Origin: Tetragenococcus halophilus subsp. halophilus DSM 20339
GTDB lineage: Bacteria > Bacillota > Bacilli > Lactobacillales > Enterococcaceae
Length of the DNA: 64,000 nucleotides
Direction: 5' to 3'
NCBI RefSeq assembly: GCF_003841405.1
Contig: NZ_PXYA01000002.1
Location: 434,001-498,000 of the forward strand
Numbering within the stretch: position 1 is the first letter of the stretch; each line of letters starts with the position of its first letter. The translations under genes and the position numbers were made by a program. The notes below the pieces were generated by a model that worked only from the letters and a program-made list of their open reading frames with translations, was not told the DNA's origin and ran no database searches. Positions 46,333 to 54,701 of the stretch are shown piece after piece.

Positions 46333-46361
46333 ATTATATTTTAAAAGCGCTTACTTAACAA
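46333..46361 (-). promoter_or_regulatory. PTS operon promoter with a cre-like site in its spacer
   Basis: On the minus strand TTGTTA (46356-46361) and TATAAT (46333-46338) are exactly 17 bases apart, and the spacer contains AGTAAGCGCTTTTA, close to the catabolite-responsive element consensus. CcpA bound here would block RNA polymerase, so glucose repression is expected. Confidence 0.75.
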
Positions 46362-46471
46362 TGAAATTAGCAACCAACTTTTATGGAGAAAATTATGCAG
46401 CGTGAGATCATTGATTCTTTTAATGTGAAAAAAATAACATTAAAAAGTTTACTTAATTTCATTTTGGAATT

Positions 46472-46502
46472 AAAAAATAGGCTGAAACATAAGTTTCAAC
46501 CT
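46472..46502 (-). terminator. Terminator of the macro-domain gene
   Basis: AGGTTGAAAC and GTTTCAGCCT pair on the minus strand (one mismatch) around four bases, followed by TATTTTTT. Confidence 0.8.
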
Positions 46503-46536
46503 AGATAATTTTATATTATTTTATTCATTTATGATA

Positions 46537-47034
46537 TTACTGGAATAGCTCCTGACTTTTTGTAAACAAAGCTTCATCAAAGAAGACCAGATAGACAATA
46601 AGTTCATTTTTTGCAAGAAACTGTCGAATGGTCTTCACAGCAGTTTTTACCGCTGCATCAGCTGGAAAGCCATAGACCCCTGTAGAAATTAAAGGAAAGG
46701 CTACACTGTCACAATCTTTTTCAACTGCTTTTTTTAAACTATTATGATAACTTGCAGCCAATAATTCAGAAGCATCCTTACCTTCTTTTTGATAAATAGG
46801 ACCTGCCGTATGAATAATATAAGAAGCAGGAAGGTTACCTCCAGATGTTACAACTGCTTCTCCAGTTTCTATTGGGGCTAATTGGTCACATTCAGTTTGT
46901 AACTTTTGCCAGCCAGCTGCTTCAAAAATAGCGCCACACACGCCGCTACCTCCTTGTAATTGTTTATTAGCAGCATTTACAATGGCATCTACATTCATTT
47001 TAGTAATATCTTGATAAACAAATTTTAATGTCAT
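46537..47034 (-). CDS. Macro-domain protein (ADP-ribose/acetyl-ADP-ribose hydrolase type)
   Basis: 165 residues from the ATG at 47034, eight bases after AAGGTGG. The ADP-ribose-binding residues are visible: DITKMNVDAIVNAANKQLQGGSGVCGAIF-type N-terminal loop (here broken as VDAIVNAANKQL and GGSGVCGAI), TAGPIYQ and LISTGVYGFP. It is a MacroD/YmdB-like protein which removes or binds ADP-ribose groups. It lies after the PfpI gene on the same strand, but a terminator stands between them. Confidence 0.9.
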   Translation of the reverse strand: MTLKFVYQDITKMNVDAIVNAANKQLQGGSGVCGAIFEAAGWQKLQTECDQLAPIETGEAVVTSGGNLPASYIIHTAGPIYQKEGKDASELLAASYHNSLKKAVEKDCDSVAFPLISTGVYGFPADAAVKTAVKTIRQFLAKNELIVYLVFFDEALFTKSQELFQ

Positions 47035-47051
47035 TTTTATACCCACCTTGT

Positions 47052-47087
47052 AAAAAAAGCAAGGATTCGAAAAAGAACCCTTGCTTT
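47052..47087 (-). terminator. Terminator of the PfpI gene
   Basis: AAAGCAAGG pairs with CCTTGCTTT; on the minus strand seven Ts follow. It also overlaps the leader of the macro-domain gene, so some read-through is possible. Confidence 0.75.
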
Positions 47088-47096
47088 ATCACTTTA

Positions 47097-47603
47097 TTAT
47101 TTTAATGCATTAACGATTTCTTTGTTAAATGCATCTAAATCATCTGGTGTTCGACTAGTAATCAAGTTGTCATCGACAACCACTTCTTCATCTTTTACAT
47201 TTGCCCCAGCGTTTGCTAAATCAGGGCGAACAGATGTAAAGCCAGTCATTGTTCTACCTTTAGCCACACCAGCTTGAATAAAGATTTGTGGTCCATGACA
47301 AATGGCAAATACAGGCTTGCCAGATTCAACAAATTTTTTAGTAAAGTCAACATAACGATCATCTGTACGTAATTGGTCAGGAGAAAATCCTCCTGGAATT
47401 AGTAATGCATCAAAGGAAGAAACATCTCCATCTTCAATGGATTGATCAACTGAAATTGTGGAACCTTGTTTGCCATCTACGTGATCTTTTCCGTTATCAC
47501 TAATAACCACAACTTCATTCCCAGCGTTTTCTAATGCTTCTTTAGTTGAAGTTATCTCGATATCTTCAACAAAATCTGTCATAATTGCTGCAATTTTACT
47601 CAT
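47097..47603 (-). CDS. DJ-1/PfpI-family protein (general stress protein 18-like)
   Basis: 168 residues. The nucleophile Cys lies in FAICHGPQIFIQAG, the usual elbow, with the supporting Glu near the N-terminus (FVEDIEITS). Members of this group (YhbO, Gsp18, PfpI) act as deglycases, proteases or stress proteins; activity is uncertain. AAGGAGGAAG precedes the ATG. It is probably monocistronic. Confidence 0.88.
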   Translation of the reverse strand: MSKIAAIMTDFVEDIEITSTKEALENAGNEVVVISDNGKDHVDGKQGSTISVDQSIEDGDVSSFDALLIPGGFSPDQLRTDDRYVDFTKKFVESGKPVFAICHGPQIFIQAGVAKGRTMTGFTSVRPDLANAGANVKDEEVVVDDNLITSRTPDDLDAFNKEIVNALK

Positions 47604-47782
47604 AATTTTCTTCCTCCTTATTCAGTATAGGTCTCTTTCAACCTCTATTTCTATTATAACGAATGATAATTTTTGTCTCAAATATTTTGATGTATGATAA
47701 ACTTTTATTCAGAAAATAAAAAATATGATAAAATAAACGAGATAAATTATAAATCAATTCATTGTAATAAAGGAGACTTATT

Positions 47783-48250
47783 TTGAAAATTAAACAAAAA
47801 TTGTTTGCCACAATCTACTTGTTTTTCCTTTGTATGTTTACCTTCAGTGTGACAGCTTCGGCCCAAGAGATAGACACAAACTCAGTAAATAATCAATCAG
47901 ATCTGATTTTAACCAATCTTACTTCGTCTGAAACAAGCCAAAAAGCAACAGAGGCACAATTGTTAGATAACCCAGTTGTTACTTTTTTACTAGAACATTT
48001 AAAAATCAATAAACCTACTGTCTTTGCCATTGGTATTACCACGATTGGCATCATTTTTCTTTTTATGTCGCTGTTTTTACCTAGTTTGGCTAAGCAGGAA
48101 AAAATGAGGCAAAGATCAAACCAGCCAACTTCTGCCAATAGACACGGAAATCGACGAAAAAAAGTCTCTAAAAAAGGGATTATCGCTGTTTTAGGTCTTA
48201 TATTTGTACTTATAGGTGTCGTAGTGCAGACAATCAATCAGATGAATTAA
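47783..48250 (+). CDS. Hypothetical secreted or membrane protein
   Basis: 155 residues from a TTG start at 47783, seven bases after AAGGAG. A signal peptide (KLFATIYLFFLCMFTFSVTASA) is followed by a polar Ser/Asn/Thr/Gln-rich stretch, then two membrane helices (TVFAIGITTIGIIFLFMSLFL and GIIAVLGLIFVLIGVVVQT) separated by a very basic loop (RHGNRRKKVSKK). No family recognised. The basic loop would lie inside the cell if the first mature part is outside. It stands alone between divergent and convergent neighbours. Confidence 0.7.
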   Translation: MKIKQKLFATIYLFFLCMFTFSVTASAQEIDTNSVNNQSDLILTNLTSSETSQKATEAQLLDNPVVTFLLEHLKINKPTVFAIGITTIGIIFLFMSLFLPSLAKQEKMRQRSNQPTSANRHGNRRKKVSKKGIIAVLGLIFVLIGVVVQTINQMN

Positions 48251-48312
48251 AAACTATTAAACTTTAACAGACTTTTGACTCGCTTGTTTTATCTAAGTAA
48301 AACGACTTCGGC

Positions 48313-49848
48313 CTAATCTTTATCCTGTTTTTCTATATCAATCACTCGATCTACAAAAGGCTCATAAAATTCTTGCTCGTGAGAAACAACCAAGACAGTA
48401 CCTGGGTAATTACCTAGGGCTTCCTGTAGGCTCTCCTTAGTTTTTTGGTCAATGTGGTTGGTTGGCTCATCTAATACTAAAAAGTTGCTAGTCTGCAAAG
48501 TTAGTTGTGCTAATTTCACCTTTGATTGTTCGCCACCACTCAGTAACTTAAGTGACTCTTGCACCAGTTGATCGCTAAGACCACAGCGTGAAAGCTGTCT
48601 TCTCAGTTCTTTGTTGGAAGCATTAGGGAAAATATTCCCTAGGTATTGCAAGGGTGTTTGCAGAGGTGACTCCCAGACTAGCTCTTGTTCAAAATAACTC
48701 ACTTTCGTGTTGGCCGGGTAATGGAATTCACCAGCTAAAGCAGGTATTTCACCCAGTAATGTTTTTAATAAGGTCGATTTACCAATCCCATTAAATCCCT
48801 TTAAAGCAACTTTTTCTCCATAGCGAACCGTTAAATCAATAGAATTTAATAAGGGTCTTTCATAACCGATAGTTAACCCTTGTGTTGTTACCGCAAAAGT
48901 CGCAACAATTTCTTTATAGGGAAAACTAAAATGGGGTTTTATTTGATTTGTGGGTGGCGTTAGGCGTTCTACTTTAGCTAATTGCTTTTCACGACTTTTA
49001 GCCATTTTAGAGCGAGATCCAGCCTTGTTTTTACGTATATAGTTTTCTGTTTTTTCAATCTGCTTTTTTTGAGCTTCATAACGTTTCATGTAATTTTCGT
49101 GGTCAGCTTCTTTTTGTTTTAACGCTTTAGCTAAATTTCCTGTATATTTCGTTAGCGTTCCAAACTCGATATCAGCAATATGAGTGGTAATTTCATTTAC
49201 AAATTCTTGGTCATGCGAAACCACTAAAAAAGTCCCTGGAAAATTTTGTAGAAATGCAGTGAGCCACTGGACATGTTTATCATCTAAATGATTTGTTGGC
49301 TCATCTAATACCAATATATCCGGTTTTTCTAACAATAATTTAGCTAAAATAACTTTTGAACGCTGACCGCCACTTAAATTTCTCAATAAAGTATCTAAAC
49401 CCAAGACATCAAGTCCAAGACCAGCAGCCATTTCTTGGATCAAAACATCCATCTGGTAAAATTCGCTTTGGTCTAATTTCGTTTGTAATTTTCCCGCTTT
49501 TTCTAATAAAAGATCATCAAACGTTTGGCTATAGTTTTCATAAAGCTCACTGATTACTTCTTCAATTGCTAGTTCCTTTGCAAAAGCTTGTTTTAAAAAC
49601 TCATAAATCGTTAACTGTTCGTCAACTCTCACATATTGATCTAAGTATCCAACACTTTGGTTTTTTGGTAATTCAATAAAACCTTCATCAGGCAAAACTT
49701 CACCAGTAATAATCTTAACCAATGTAGATTTACCCGCGCCATTTTGACCGATTAAACCAATATGTTCTCCAGTATTTATTTGCAAGTTTAGTTTTTCATA
49801 TAATACTTTATCCCCAAATTGTTGCGAGATATTAACTAATTTCAACAA
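48313..49848 (-). CDS. ABC-F family ATPase
   Basis: 511 residues from a TTG start. Two ATPase domains without membrane helices: Walker A GQNGAGKST and GFNGIGKST, signatures LSGGQRSK and LSGGEQSK, and Walker B LVLDEPTNHLD and LVLDEPTNHID. A charged linker (about residues 235-310, KQKEADHENYMKRYEAQKK) lies between them. ABC-F proteins bind the ribosomal E site and either tune translation or protect against ribosome-targeting drugs; the sequence is nearer to the general YbiT/EttA-like group than to a named resistance gene, but I cannot exclude a resistance role. Confidence 0.88.
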   Translation of the reverse strand: MLKLVNISQQFGDKVLYEKLNLQINTGEHIGLIGQNGAGKSTLVKIITGEVLPDEGFIELPKNQSVGYLDQYVRVDEQLTIYEFLKQAFAKELAIEEVISELYENYSQTFDDLLLEKAGKLQTKLDQSEFYQMDVLIQEMAAGLGLDVLGLDTLLRNLSGGQRSKVILAKLLLEKPDILVLDEPTNHLDDKHVQWLTAFLQNFPGTFLVVSHDQEFVNEITTHIADIEFGTLTKYTGNLAKALKQKEADHENYMKRYEAQKKQIEKTENYIRKNKAGSRSKMAKSREKQLAKVERLTPPTNQIKPHFSFPYKEIVATFAVTTQGLTIGYERPLLNSIDLTVRYGEKVALKGFNGIGKSTLLKTLLGEIPALAGEFHYPANTKVSYFEQELVWESPLQTPLQYLGNIFPNASNKELRRQLSRCGLSDQLVQESLKLLSGGEQSKVKLAQLTLQTSNFLVLDEPTNHIDQKTKESLQEALGNYPGTVLVVSHEQEFYEPFVDRVIDIEKQDKD

Positions 49849-49889
49849 TGTTTATCCTATCCTATCTATGTACAAAATCTAAAACCCGT

Positions 49890-49922
49890 AAAAAAACTGT
49901 GAACAAAATTGTCCACAGTTTT
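49890..49922 (-). terminator. Terminator of the MetQ-like gene
   Basis: AAACTGTG pairs with CACAGTTT around a 12-base loop; on the minus strand a run of seven Ts follows. Confidence 0.82.
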
Positions 49923-49977
49923 ACTGTAAAATTATTCAACTAAAAAAGTTTAACACGCTTAAAAAAATATGTCTAGT

Positions 49978-50829
49978 TTAATCATCCCAAACATCGCTAA
50001 GTGATAAGTCAGCTTCTACTTTTGTCCCATCAAATTCCTCATCAATATATTCTTGTATCTCAGGATCATGGTATAATTTCCCTAACTTTTTCAACTGTTC
50101 TTCGTCTTGTCGATCTTCTTTCACAGCAATAACATTTAGGTTGATACGATTAGATTCATCTGCTTTTTCACGATAAATTGCATCATTTAAAACATTCAAC
50201 CCGCCTTCAAGAGCAATTGTATTTCCAATTAAAGCCATATCCACATCCTGTAAAATACGTGGCCCTGTCCAATCATCAATCAGCTCAAATTCTAAATTTT
50301 TAGGATTTGCGCTGATATCATCGGTTGTACCAACACCATCATCAAAATCTGCATCTAATTCAATTAAATCTGCTTTTTCTAATACGCGCAATTGTCTAGC
50401 ACCATCAGCTGGATTATCAGCTATAGCAACAACAGCATGATCTTCTACTTCATCAAGGTTATCATATTTATCCGAATAAATACCTACTGGTTCTACATAT
50501 GTCGTAGCTACTGGAACCAACTTTTCTGCACTATCTTCATTAAAACTTTCTAAATAGCCAATTGTTTGAAAAGCATTGGCATCAATATCTTCATCTGCCG
50601 TCGCGGTATTTTTGGCTACACCATCTTCAATATCTTCTACCTCAATTTCAAGATCAGCTTTTTCTGCAGCCTCTGAATTTGCAATAAATCGCCAAATATC
50701 TGCATCCGCACCAACTGATCCGACTCGGATAACCGAGTCATCTTGTTCTACATTACTTTCTTTATTGCCACAAGCAGTTATTACAACAGACATTGATACA
50801 ATAATAAACCCTATCCACATTTTCTTCAT
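49978..50829 (-). CDS. MetQ/NlpA-family substrate-binding lipoprotein
   Basis: 283 residues. The lipoprotein signal ends in the lipobox ITAC (Cys20), followed by a polar tether. The NlpA fold is recognisable (VRIGSVGADADIWRFI-like start, here VIRVGSVGADADIW; DANAFQTIGYLESFN; ADNPADGARQLRVLEKADLI). Relatives bind methionine for the MetNPQ importer; no ATPase or permease gene adjoins it here, so it must share a transporter encoded elsewhere. Methionine specificity is inferred from the family and the nearby Met-controlled luxS. Confidence 0.85.
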   Translation of the reverse strand: MKKMWIGFIIVSMSVVITACGNKESNVEQDDSVIRVGSVGADADIWRFIANSEAAEKADLEIEVEDIEDGVAKNTATADEDIDANAFQTIGYLESFNEDSAEKLVPVATTYVEPVGIYSDKYDNLDEVEDHAVVAIADNPADGARQLRVLEKADLIELDADFDDGVGTTDDISANPKNLEFELIDDWTGPRILQDVDMALIGNTIALEGGLNVLNDAIYREKADESNRINLNVIAVKEDRQDEEQLKKLGKLYHDPEIQEYIDEEFDGTKVEADLSLSDVWDD

Positions 50830-50974
50830 AAAAAACTCCTCTAATGTTTACAAAACCATAACGGTTGTTTTTTAAATAACTCAACAAGAACAAAAAAACT
50901 AACTTTATCCTATGTTGCTTACGTAAAATCTTTAAAATGAAGGAAAAACAAACAAACTTCCACTGATTTTGCAT

Positions 50975-51011
50975 AAAAAGAAGGGAAGTCTTCATTAGTT
51001 GCCTTCTTTTT
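50975..51011 (-). promoter_or_regulatory. Hairpin with T-run upstream of the MetQ-like gene
   Basis: AAAAAGAAGG and CCTTCTTTTT pair around a 16-base loop about 145 bases before the gene start, reading on the minus strand as a terminator. It could be a second terminator for the luxS-SDR unit or a leader attenuator; no riboswitch core was recognised. Confidence 0.45.
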
Positions 51012-51045
51012 AGAGCAAACAAAAAAACGTCTTAAAAAATTTTAT

Positions 51046-51081
51046 AAAAAAAAGCGGAAATATCAAATTACCGCTTTTTTT
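51046..51081 (-). terminator. Terminator of the luxS-SDR operon
   Basis: AAAAAAAGCGG and CCGCTTTTTTT pair around a 14-base loop directly after the SDR stop. Confidence 0.85.
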
Positions 51082-51087
51082 CGTACT

Positions 51088-51861
51088 TTAGTTCATCGTC
51101 ATACCGCCAGTTACATTAATTGCTTGTCCTGTCATATAACTAGACAATGGACTTGCTAAAAATAAAATAACATTAGCTACATCTTGTGTAGTGCCAGTAC
51201 GTCCCAATGGCACTTGACTCTGATCTTCTTCTAGTACCTCTTGGGCAGACATCCCCCGAATTTCTCCGCCTTCAACACGCTCCCTATGTTTCATCGGCGT
51301 TTCAACAATTCCGGGACAAACAGCATTCACCAAGATATTGTTAGGCGCAACTTCCAAGGCTAAAGTTTTACATAAGCCTAAGACTGCATGCTTCGATGCT
51401 ACATAACCAGACATCCCTTTATAGCCATTTTTCCCGGCCTGTGAAGCAACAAAAATTACCCGGCCATGATTATTGTGAGTTTGCATTAAAGCTGTTACAT
51501 ATTTGCTAGTAAGATAAGCACCGCGTGTATTCACCGCTTGTACTTTATCAAAATCTGTAGTCTGGCTTTCAGTGAGAAAATCTACAGTAGATATTCCCGC
51601 TACATGAACAAGTACATCAGGTACTAAGTGTTTTTCTTCTAATTGCTGAGTTAATTGGATAACTTCTTCTTCTTCGGAAATATCCAAATGCATTTTATAA
51701 AAATCTGTAGCAGTTTTCGTCAATTTTACTTCTTCAAAGGCAATGTCACAAGCAATAACGGTAGCTTTTTCTTTCTGAAAAGTCTCCAACACGCTTTTTC
51801 CAATACCTTGAAAAGCACCGATGACTAAAACAACCTTCTCTTTTAACTCAGGAAAATACAT
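51088..51861 (-). CDS. Short-chain dehydrogenase/reductase
   Basis: 257 residues from the ATG at 51861, seven bases after GGAGGT. It has the SDR fold with VIGAFQGIGKS as cofactor loop (the usual Thr of TGxxxGIG is Ile), NNxG-type VLVHVAGIS, catalytic Ser in VASQAG and Tyr-Lys in SGYVASKHAV, and the C-terminal SSYMTGQAINVTGGMTMN. It resembles 2,3-dihydroxybenzoate or dihydroanticapsin dehydrogenases among many others, so the substrate is unknown. It begins 13 bases after luxS and is under the same Met-type T-box, an unexpected partner for luxS. Confidence 0.87.
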   Translation of the reverse strand: MYFPELKEKVVLVIGAFQGIGKSVLETFQKEKATVIACDIAFEEVKLTKTATDFYKMHLDISEEEEVIQLTQQLEEKHLVPDVLVHVAGISTVDFLTESQTTDFDKVQAVNTRGAYLTSKYVTALMQTHNNHGRVIFVASQAGKNGYKGMSGYVASKHAVLGLCKTLALEVAPNNILVNAVCPGIVETPMKHRERVEGGEIRGMSAQEVLEEDQSQVPLGRTGTTQDVANVILFLASPLSSYMTGQAINVTGGMTMN

Positions 51862-51873
51862 CAACAATACCTC

Positions 51874-52347
51874 CTAAACTACATGACGTTCAAAAGGATC
51901 GTCGCTAATGCCATCTTCTAAGATAAGTTTAGCGTACTCTTTTGCAGAAAATAGTGAATGATCTCGGTAATTACCACAGCTAGTAATATCGACGCCTTGC
52001 ACATCTTCCCATTTTGTTTCATAAGCGATAGTTTTAAGAGATTCAGTTAATGCTTGGGCAACCTCTGTTGCTGAATATTCACCCCAGATGATTAAGTGAA
52101 AACCGGTACGGCAACCAAAAGGAGAACAATCAATAATACCTTCTAGACGATCGCGTAGTAAATCAGCTAATAAGTGTTCAATTGTGTGCATACCAGCAGT
52201 TGGTAATTCCTTTTCATTTGGTTGTAAGAAACGTAGATCATAATTAGAAATAACATCACCTTTTTTACCATTTTCTTTTCCAATCAAACGCACATATGGT
52301 GCTTTTACCTTTGTATGATCCAATGTAAAACTTTCTACTTCTGCCAT
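51874..52347 (-). CDS. luxS: S-ribosylhomocysteine lyase LuxS
   Basis: 157 residues, full length. The iron/zinc-binding HTIEH motif and the later Cys in SCGNYRDHS are intact, with the catalytic Cys in [13 protein letters not shown]. It splits S-ribosylhomocysteine into homocysteine and the AI-2 precursor DPD, recycling the methyl cycle in the cytoplasm. AGGAGG precedes the ATG. A methionine-type T-box and a consensus promoter lie upstream, so it is induced when methionyl-tRNA is uncharged. Confidence 0.96.
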   Translation of the reverse strand: MAEVESFTLDHTKVKAPYVRLIGKENGKKGDVISNYDLRFLQPNEKELPTAGMHTIEHLLADLLRDRLEGIIDCSPFGCRTGFHLIIWGEYSATEVAQALTESLKTIAYETKWEDVQGVDITSCGNYRDHSLFSAKEYAKLILEDGISDDPFERHVV

Positions 52348-52374
52348 TTTAGCTTCCTCCTAAAAATTTTTTAG

Positions 52375-52660
52375 AGATAAAAAAATCTCCATCCCTTTGC
52401 TTACCATTTATGATAAACAAAGGGACGAAGACTTTCGCGTTACCACCCTTATTTGCATAAACCTTACAGTCAATGCCTCAACGGTACCTTAGATACCCGG
52501 CAGTATATCGGCTGCTACTTCCGTTTACTCAGCGTCAACTGAATAAAAAGCTCAGAGTTCATCTTCACTGTCTATTATTTGCTCCCTTTCTCACCACCCG
52601 GGTTCTCTTTTAACAAATGCAACAGCTACTCTTCTCTATCATTGCTTTACATGTGATTTG
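52375..52660 (-). promoter_or_regulatory. T-box leader of luxS-SDR (methionine type)
   Basis: On the minus strand the core AAGGGTGGTAACGCG (about 52437-52451) is followed by a CCCTTTG/CAAAGGG terminator stem (52391-52425) and a T-run. The Stem I region contains GAAGATGAAC near 52563, presenting ATG as the specifier. Uncharged tRNA-Met should cause read-through into luxS. Confidence 0.9.
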
Positions 52661-52665
52661 TGAAT

Positions 52666-52694
52666 AGTATAGACAAGACTGAGGAAAATGTCAA
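52666..52694 (-). promoter_or_regulatory. Consensus promoter of the luxS T-box transcript
   Basis: TTGACA (52689-52694) and TATACT (52666-52671) on the minus strand, separated by exactly 17 bases, just before the T-box leader. Confidence 0.85.
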
Positions 52695-52861
52695 GGTGAT
52701 AACCTACTAATATAATAAAAGAAATAAATTGATATTTTAATTTAAAAGGTGGTTCTACTTTAAATAAAAAGGCGTAGCCGAAATACTTCCTGAAGTTAGA
52801 AGCTGTTATTATCAAAATAATGCTAATTTAATTGGTGGTGCAATAAATTTTAAAAGTATGC
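52695..52861. other. Intergenic stretch without recognised features
   Basis: AT-rich sequence between the luxS promoter and the terminator of the kinase operon. No ribosome site with an extended frame was seen. Confidence 0.5.
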
Positions 52862-52897
52862 AAAAAAACAGATAAGCATTTTGTGTTTATCTGTTTT
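52862..52897 (-). terminator. Terminator of the kinase/ABC operon
   Basis: AAACAGATAA pairs with TTATCTGTTT around a short loop; on the minus strand a run of seven Ts follows. Confidence 0.82.
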
Positions 52898-52913
52898 GAT
52901 ACATATTTCTATT

Positions 52914-53840
52914 TTAAAAGTTTCGAATTTTCCAAGAATCTAAGTAAATATCCAAATAAAATTGTAATAAATCCCCTTGTAATTGCGCATTCAAAGAAAA
53001 ATTTAATTTTCCCGACAACTGCTTGGCAATAGCTAAACCCAGTCCTGAACTATCTCTCTGACGTGCTGGTTCACTCTGATAGTTACGATCAAATAAACGA
53101 GTAACGTCCATCTTTTGATCTTCTAGTATCTTATTTTCAAAAACAAAGCGTAGTCGTTCTTCCTGCTTTTCTAAACGAATATGAAAATACTGTGTACCAT
53201 GAGTAAAGGCATTTTTAATCAGGTTTTGTATAATGCGTTCAAAATCAATGCGACTTGTCTGAAGCACAATTCTTTCCTCTGTTAAATCAATATTAATATC
53301 ATCAAAGGCAGCTGTTAATTCTTCATAATACTGCGCCACTTGTTCTTGAATTAGTGTAATAGGATTAACTGCTTCTTCTTGGACTTTATAGTCATCGGCA
53401 TCCAACAAACTGAGCAGATAAAATTCGTCAATAAGAGACGAAATCAGCTGCGTGCGCTCTTCAATAATGGTTAAATATTTTAAATCACGTGCACTCATTT
53501 CGGATGTATCCATCATTTGTATATATCCGATCATTGAGGTCAACGGTGTCCTAAAATCATGGGAAATTGAAGCAATCATTTCCTTGCTTTGTTTAGCCAT
53601 CCGCTTATTTTCTTTTGAGGTTTGGTTAAAAGAGTCTACCAATTCGTTCACTTCTTCTACTAGTTGAAGATGACGTTTTGATACACCAACTCTTTTCAAA
53701 GGAGTACGAGAATTTCCTTGCTTAATTGCTTTGACTTGTAAAATCATATCTTTTAATTCACGATAGTAAAAAATCCAAGCTAAGATAAGCAATAAGTTAA
53801 TTCCAATACTAATGTACAAAATCCATATCACAAAACTCAC
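52914..53840 (-). CDS. Sensor histidine kinase of an ABC-linked two-component system
   Basis: 308 residues. One N-terminal membrane helix (IWILYISIGINLLLILAWIFYY), a HAMP-like linker, the phosphoacceptor His in MIASISHDFRTPLTSMIGY, and an ATPase domain with N box (NLIKNAFTHG), an F/G1 region (FENKILEDQ) that is weak, and G2 in SSGLGLAIAKQLS. Almost no external domain, as in kinases that sense antibiotics through a partner ABC transporter. It starts three bases after the permease gene. The GTG at 53840 or a second GTG nine bases on could be the start. Confidence 0.86.
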   Translation of the reverse strand: MSFVIWILYISIGINLLLILAWIFYYRELKDMILQVKAIKQGNSRTPLKRVGVSKRHLQLVEEVNELVDSFNQTSKENKRMAKQSKEMIASISHDFRTPLTSMIGYIQMMDTSEMSARDLKYLTIIEERTQLISSLIDEFYLLSLLDADDYKVQEEAVNPITLIQEQVAQYYEELTAAFDDINIDLTEERIVLQTSRIDFERIIQNLIKNAFTHGTQYFHIRLEKQEERLRFVFENKILEDQKMDVTRLFDRNYQSEPARQRDSSGLGLAIAKQLSGKLNFSLNAQLQGDLLQFYLDIYLDSWKIRNF

Positions 53841-53843
53841 CTA

Positions 53844-54701
53844 CTAATTATCTTTGACATCCGAACATTTCAATATAAAAAATGAAATAACCGTCGTTAC
53901 AATAATATAAATACCTATAATAATAAAAGGCTGTGAGCCAATGGAATCTATCGTTTTCAGAGCTGCTTGTGCACTTGGTGGTCGATTAGCGGGTTGCCCT
54001 TGTTGCCCATAAAAAATTCCATTTCTCAAAGCCGCTTGTAGTTTTCCAGTATTTGTCGAAAGTAAATAAGGACTAAAATTAAAATTACGTAAAACGCGTG
54101 CATGATTTATCCATCTAATAAGATTCCCTAGAATACCATTTGAAATAATGAAAAATAGAAATAACGGAATATTGCCACCCTGCCATTTCAAAGTAATTAT
54201 ATTAGTCAATGAAGAAAAAGCAATTGTAAATAAAGCTAGATAGGCGACTAAACTAAGCAAAACTTCAATTTGACTCATTGTAAAAAAGGGCGCCCCATTA
54301 TTTAATAATGCAAGTATAGCAAATCCGCCAAGATAGGCAATTGCTAAAAAGAGGAATACAGCAAGCATATAAACTAGCGAACTAATAATTTTTGCTACAA
54401 TATATTCGCTTTTACGCAACCCAGAACTAAATAAACGGACAAACCCTTTGTTATTAAGCTCATCTAAATACACGGCATAATAAAACTGAGGACTTATGAC
54501 CAAAGAACCAAACAAAGTAAGAGGCATCACTGCTACGGAAAAATACATCTCTGTAAGTTCACTTTTATTATCGGCAAAATTAGCATTTGTCGAGCCAAAA
54601 ATGACAAAAGTTAAAAATAAACCTGCCAAAATCAACCAATATAATTGGTTACTCCGTTTATGAAAAATCCGATAAAGATCCGCTTTAATATAATTAAACA
54701 T
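53844..54701 (-). CDS. ABC-2 type transporter permease
   Basis: 285 residues with about six membrane helices (SNQLYWLILAGLFLTFVIFG at the start; PFIIIGIYIIVTTVISFFILK at the end). A polar Gln/Pro/Ala-rich loop near residues 220-245 is notable. Its start overlaps the ATPase gene by eight bases, indicating translational coupling. With its ATPase it probably exports or excludes a peptide antibiotic or toxin; no specific substrate can be read. Confidence 0.82.
   Translation of the reverse strand: MFNYIKADLYRIFHKRSNQLYWLILAGLFLTFVIFGSTNANFADNKSELTEMYFSVAVMPLTLFGSLVISPQFYYAVYLDELNNKGFVRLFSSGLRKSEYIVAKIISSLVYMLAVFLFLAIAYLGGFAILALLNNGAPFFTMSQIEVLLSLVAYLALFTIAFSSLTNIITLKWQGGNIPLFLFFIISNGILGNLIRWINHARVLRNFNFSPYLLSTNTGKLQAALRNGIFYGQQGQPANRPPSAQAALKTIDSIGSQPFIIIGIYIIVTTVISFFILKCSDVKDN

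Noticed and set aside
46479..46502. Second GAAAC/GTTTC hairpin resembling the aco palindrome
   Set aside because: Only the GAAAC core is shared; it has a T-run and lies directly behind the macro-domain gene, so it is a terminator.
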